This document shows, piece by piece, positions 5,584 to 7,390 of a stretch of DNA of 7,390 bases. The notes below the pieces were generated by a model that searched no databases, was not told the origin of the DNA, and saw only the letters and a program-made list of their open reading frames with translations. How positions within the stretch are numbered: position 1 is the stretch's first letter; the number at the start of each line of letters is the position of its first letter. A program made the translations under genes and the position numbers. Source of the stretch: an uncultured Ignavibacteriales bacterium (GTDB taxonomy: Bacteria > Bacteroidota > Ignavibacteria > Ignavibacteriales > Ignavibacteriaceae); assembly GCA_903915485.1 (NCBI GenBank), contig CAIWTC010000361.1, positions 1 through 7,390 on the forward strand. Reading direction: 5' to 3'.

Positions 5584-6258
5584 ATGAATAGACGAATATA
5601 CATACTATTTGCAGCATTAGTTTCTATGCTCATGGCAGGATGCCTTGACTATGAACAGCAAGTAACCCTCAGACATGATGGCTCAGGGAACATGGTCATC
5701 AAGTATTGGATGAAGGTTCAAGACACGGCAGCAATTGCAACGATTGACCAGATATCATTTTTCAACAAAGATTCCTTAAAGAAGTCTTTCGCTTCAAAGT
5801 TTATTAAAATCAAATCCATCACGGCATTCCCCGATACGACAACATCTACTTACCATGTTGAGATTAACTTTGACTTTACTCATATTGATTCGCTGAATAA
5901 AACGCGTCCCTTCCTTGAGTCTAACTTCTCATTCCAGGATGGAGCAACAAATCAGAAAATATTCTCACAATTCATTCCACCCGCAGCTTCAGGAATGGCA
6001 ATAGATGCAACGCAATTTCATGTGTCTTTCGTTTATAGATTTGCCGGTGAAGTTATAACTCATAATGCTACAGCATACGATGAAAAAACAAAATCATACA
6101 TTTGGAAGTACTCTCTTGCAGACTTAGGCAAAGGAAAAACTATTTCAGTAACATACAGACCCTTCAAGTTAAACGAAACTCCGCAATGGATTTTCTACTT
6201 ATCAGGCTCTGTATTTTTAATTGTGATTGTGTTCCTGTTTAGGAAACGGAAAAATTAA
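5584..6258 (+). CDS. Lipoprotein with C-terminal membrane helix (LppM/DUF3153-like)
   Basis: This protein has 224 residues from the ATG at 5584. That start gives a standard lipoprotein signal (MNRR, hydrophobic core, then LMAG before Cys20). The -3 residue is Met rather than the usual Leu, with Leu at -4. The mature part begins CLDYEQQVTLRHDGSGNM, the 'cysteine, DY, DGSG' pattern seen in LppM/DUF3153-type envelope proteins, and continues as beta-rich sequence to about residue 195. The C-terminus has a hydrophobic helix (about 200-219) ending RKRKN, which by the positive-inside rule places the tail in the cytoplasm. The protein would thus be tied to the inner membrane at both ends. The frame is open back to a GTG at 5530 and an ATG at 5536, but those add 16-18 polar, basic residues before the signal peptide. 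AGGA at 5577-5580 lies only 3 nt before the ATG. Family assignment is tentative; function is unknown. Confidence 0.82.
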   Translation: MNRRIYILFAALVSMLMAGCLDYEQQVTLRHDGSGNMVIKYWMKVQDTAAIATIDQISFFNKDSLKKSFASKFIKIKSITAFPDTTTSTYHVEINFDFTHIDSLNKTRPFLESNFSFQDGATNQKIFSQFIPPAASGMAIDATQFHVSFVYRFAGEVITHNATAYDEKTKSYIWKYSLADLGKGKTISVTYRPFKLNETPQWIFYLSGSVFLIVIVFLFRKRKN

Positions 6259-6270
6259 TTTTTAACTGTA

Positions 6271-6297
6271 GGTCGATTCTCTGAATCGGCCTTTTTT
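6271..6297 (+). terminator. Rho-independent terminator of the lipoprotein gene
   Basis: GGTCGATTC at 6271-6279 pairs with GAATCGGCC at 6283-6291 (9 bp with one T-G wobble, 3-nt TCT loop), followed by TTTTTT at 6292-6297. It begins 13 nt after the lipoprotein stop codon. A textbook intrinsic terminator for the rightward transcript. Confidence 0.93.
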
Positions 6298-6383
6298 ATT
6301 ATCAGCCCACTTTAGATTTAACTTCAACCTATCATCACATTCATATATTAATAATTGAGGTCGCACTTTATTCGGCTTAGAAT

Positions 6384-6424
6384 AACGAAACGGAGTTTCG
6401 TTTTACAACAAGAAGTAAACTCCG
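6384..6424. repeat. Overlapping inverted repeats with two exclusive folds, 3' of the copper ATPase gene
   Basis: AACGAAAC (6384-6391) and GTTTCGTT (6395-6402) form a perfect 8-bp hairpin with a GGA loop. CGGAGTTT (6391-6398), which overlaps it, is also perfectly complementary to AAACTCCG (6417-6424), so the two stems cannot form together. On the minus strand the element begins 7 nt past the ATPase stop, and each stem is followed by T-rich sequence, so it may serve as that gene's terminator. It could equally be one copy of a dispersed palindromic repeat. The GC-containing arms stand out from the AT-rich surroundings. Confidence 0.5.
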
Positions 6425-6430
6425 GTTGGT

Positions 6431-7390
6431 TTAGCTTTTTCTTAATCGAAGGGAGTTACTGATTACTGAAACCGAACTTAAGGACATTGCTAAAGCGGCT
6501 ATCATCGGATCAAGCAATCCTGATGCGGCTAAAGGTATACCGATAATATTATAGAGAAATGCCCAAAATAAATTTTGTTTAATAATTCTTATTGTACGCT
6601 TGGCAATCAAGATAGCTTTTGCTACTGAGCGCAAATCATCATTCAGTATAGTTATTTCAGCAGTTTCAATAGATATCTCTGAGCCCGAGCCCACGGAGAA
6701 TGCTGCATTACTGAGCGCGAGAGCGGGGGCATCATTAACACCATCCCCAATCATTCCAACTATTTTTCCGCGCTGCTGATTTTCAATTACGATCTTACTT
6801 TTATCCTCCGGTAGGAGCGAACTATAATACTTTTCAATTCCTAATTCAGATGAAATGGAGGCAACTGCCTTTTCATTATCACCGGAAACCAGGGCGACAT
6901 CGACACCTAATTGCTTTAATGAAGCAATTGCTTCTTTGGTGTGCTCTTTTATTGAATCTGATATTATCAAGTGCCCGGCAATTTCGCCATCAATCGAGAC
7001 CCAAATTATTGAACCGCTAAGTTGATTTACAACTTCTTCTTCAGGCTTACCATTTGCAGAAAATGAATACTTCCCTGCCTTGAATAATTTACCTGAATAT
7101 ACTCCGCTAATCCCCCGCCCCTCGGTGTATGTAAAATCCTTACAATCGCCAATAGGCACTTTATTCTCCTCAGCATATTCGAGCACGGCAGATGCGAGCG
7201 GATGTTCAGATTTTATTTCAAGCGAGGCCAGACCTTCTAGAATAAACTTTGTTTCGTGGTTACGGAATTCCGTAAATACAACTTTAGGTTTCCCTGCTGT
7301 TAGAGTTCCTGTTTTATCAAGAAGCATCAAATCGATAGACTGAACTTTTTCAAGTGCTTCACCATTTTTAATTAGTATCCCCAATCGAGC
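6431..7390 (-). CDS. copA: Copper-type P1B ATPase (CopA-like), C-terminal part, 5' end outside the window
   Basis: The last 319 residues of a heavy-metal P-type ATPase, which pumps metal out across the inner membrane using ATP. In order: the phosphorylation motif DKTGTLT (Asp codon 7316-7318), the heavy-metal SEHPLA motif (HP at 7199-7204), the ATP-binding TEGRGISG, the SGDN segment, and the hinge motif GDGVNDAP (about 6725-6748). Two C-terminal helices follow. The first contains FLYNIIG, with the YN pair; the second contains MIAALAMSLSS, with the Met and SS residues. These match the metal-site residues of Cu(+) P1B-1 pumps such as Archaeoglobus CopA. The CPC helix, actuator domain and any N-terminal metal-binding domain lie beyond position 7390. 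The frame is open to the window edge (ARLGILIKNG...), so an in-frame TTG at 7382-7384 is not the true start. Cu specificity is inferred from the helix motifs alone. Confidence 0.93.
   Translation of the reverse strand, partial: ARLGILIKNGEALEKVQSIDLMLLDKTGTLTAGKPKVVFTEFRNHETKFILEGLASLEIKSEHPLASAVLEYAEENKVPIGDCKDFTYTEGRGISGVYSGKLFKAGKYSFSANGKPEEEVVNQLSGSIIWVSIDGEIAGHLIISDSIKEHTKEAIASLKQLGVDVALVSGDNEKAVASISSELGIEKYYSSLLPEDKSKIVIENQQRGKIVGMIGDGVNDAPALALSNAAFSVGSGSEISIETAEITILNDDLRSVAKAILIAKRTIRIIKQNLFWAFLYNIIGIPLAASGLLDPMIAALAMSLSSVSVISNSLRLRKS

Noticed and set aside
7080..7343. Plus-strand frame opposite the ATPase gene
   Set aside because: The minus strand encodes conserved P-type ATPase motifs throughout this stretch. 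The plus-strand translation is Ser/Pro-rich with no domain.
1..7390. Mobile element, CRISPR array, tRNA or rRNA
   Set aside because: No transposase or integrase sequence, no regularly spaced repeats and no recognisable tRNA or rRNA segment were seen. All large frames are accounted for by ordinary genes.

Overview
The window looks like ordinary chromosome from an AT-rich, didermic (Gram-negative-type) bacterium. The best guess is the Bacteroidota / Ignavibacteriota / Chlorobiota group. Reasons: low GC, an exported protein ending in a beta-rich, outer-membrane-like domain, a family profile typical of that group (PPK2, YajQ, CehA/McbA-type PHP protein, FmdB zinc ribbon, membrane-anchored TPR protein), and one TAnnTTTG-like promoter box. 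Clear AAAGGA-type Shine-Dalgarno sites precede yajQ, the PHP gene and the TPR gene. Classical Bacteroidetes usually lack such sites, so a deeper branch such as Ignavibacteria is favoured. This placement is inference from reading only.

Layout: (1) 41-1411 (+), an exported protein with an LPP20-like N-terminal domain, a long coiled coil and a beta-rich C-terminus, followed by a terminator-like hairpin. (2) 1508-2371 (+), a PPK2-family polyphosphate kinase, convergent with (3) yajQ at 2474-2971 (-). A perfect 15-bp hairpin between them can terminate both. (4) A 287-bp divergent intergenic region. (5) 3259-4317 and 4342-5034 (+), a two-gene unit coding a PHP metallohydrolase and a membrane-anchored TPR protein, closed by a strong terminator. 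(6) 5195-5500 (-), an FmdB-type zinc ribbon protein, divergent from (7) a lipoprotein with a C-terminal membrane helix at 5584-6258 (+), which also has a strong terminator. (8) A short spacer with an unusual pair of overlapping inverted repeats. (9) 6431-7390 (-), the C-terminal part of a copper-type P1B ATPase that runs off the window.

The genes do not form one pathway. They fall into short transcription units arranged as three convergent pairs, at roughly 2.4, 5.1 and 6.3-6.4 kb. I see no mobile element, CRISPR array, tRNA or rRNA, and no compelling new system. The items most worth checking are the architecture of the first protein, the terminator-like hairpin just before the PPK2 start, the doubly anchored lipoprotein, the tiny ORF overlapping the start of the FmdB gene, and the alternative stem-loops at 6384-6424.
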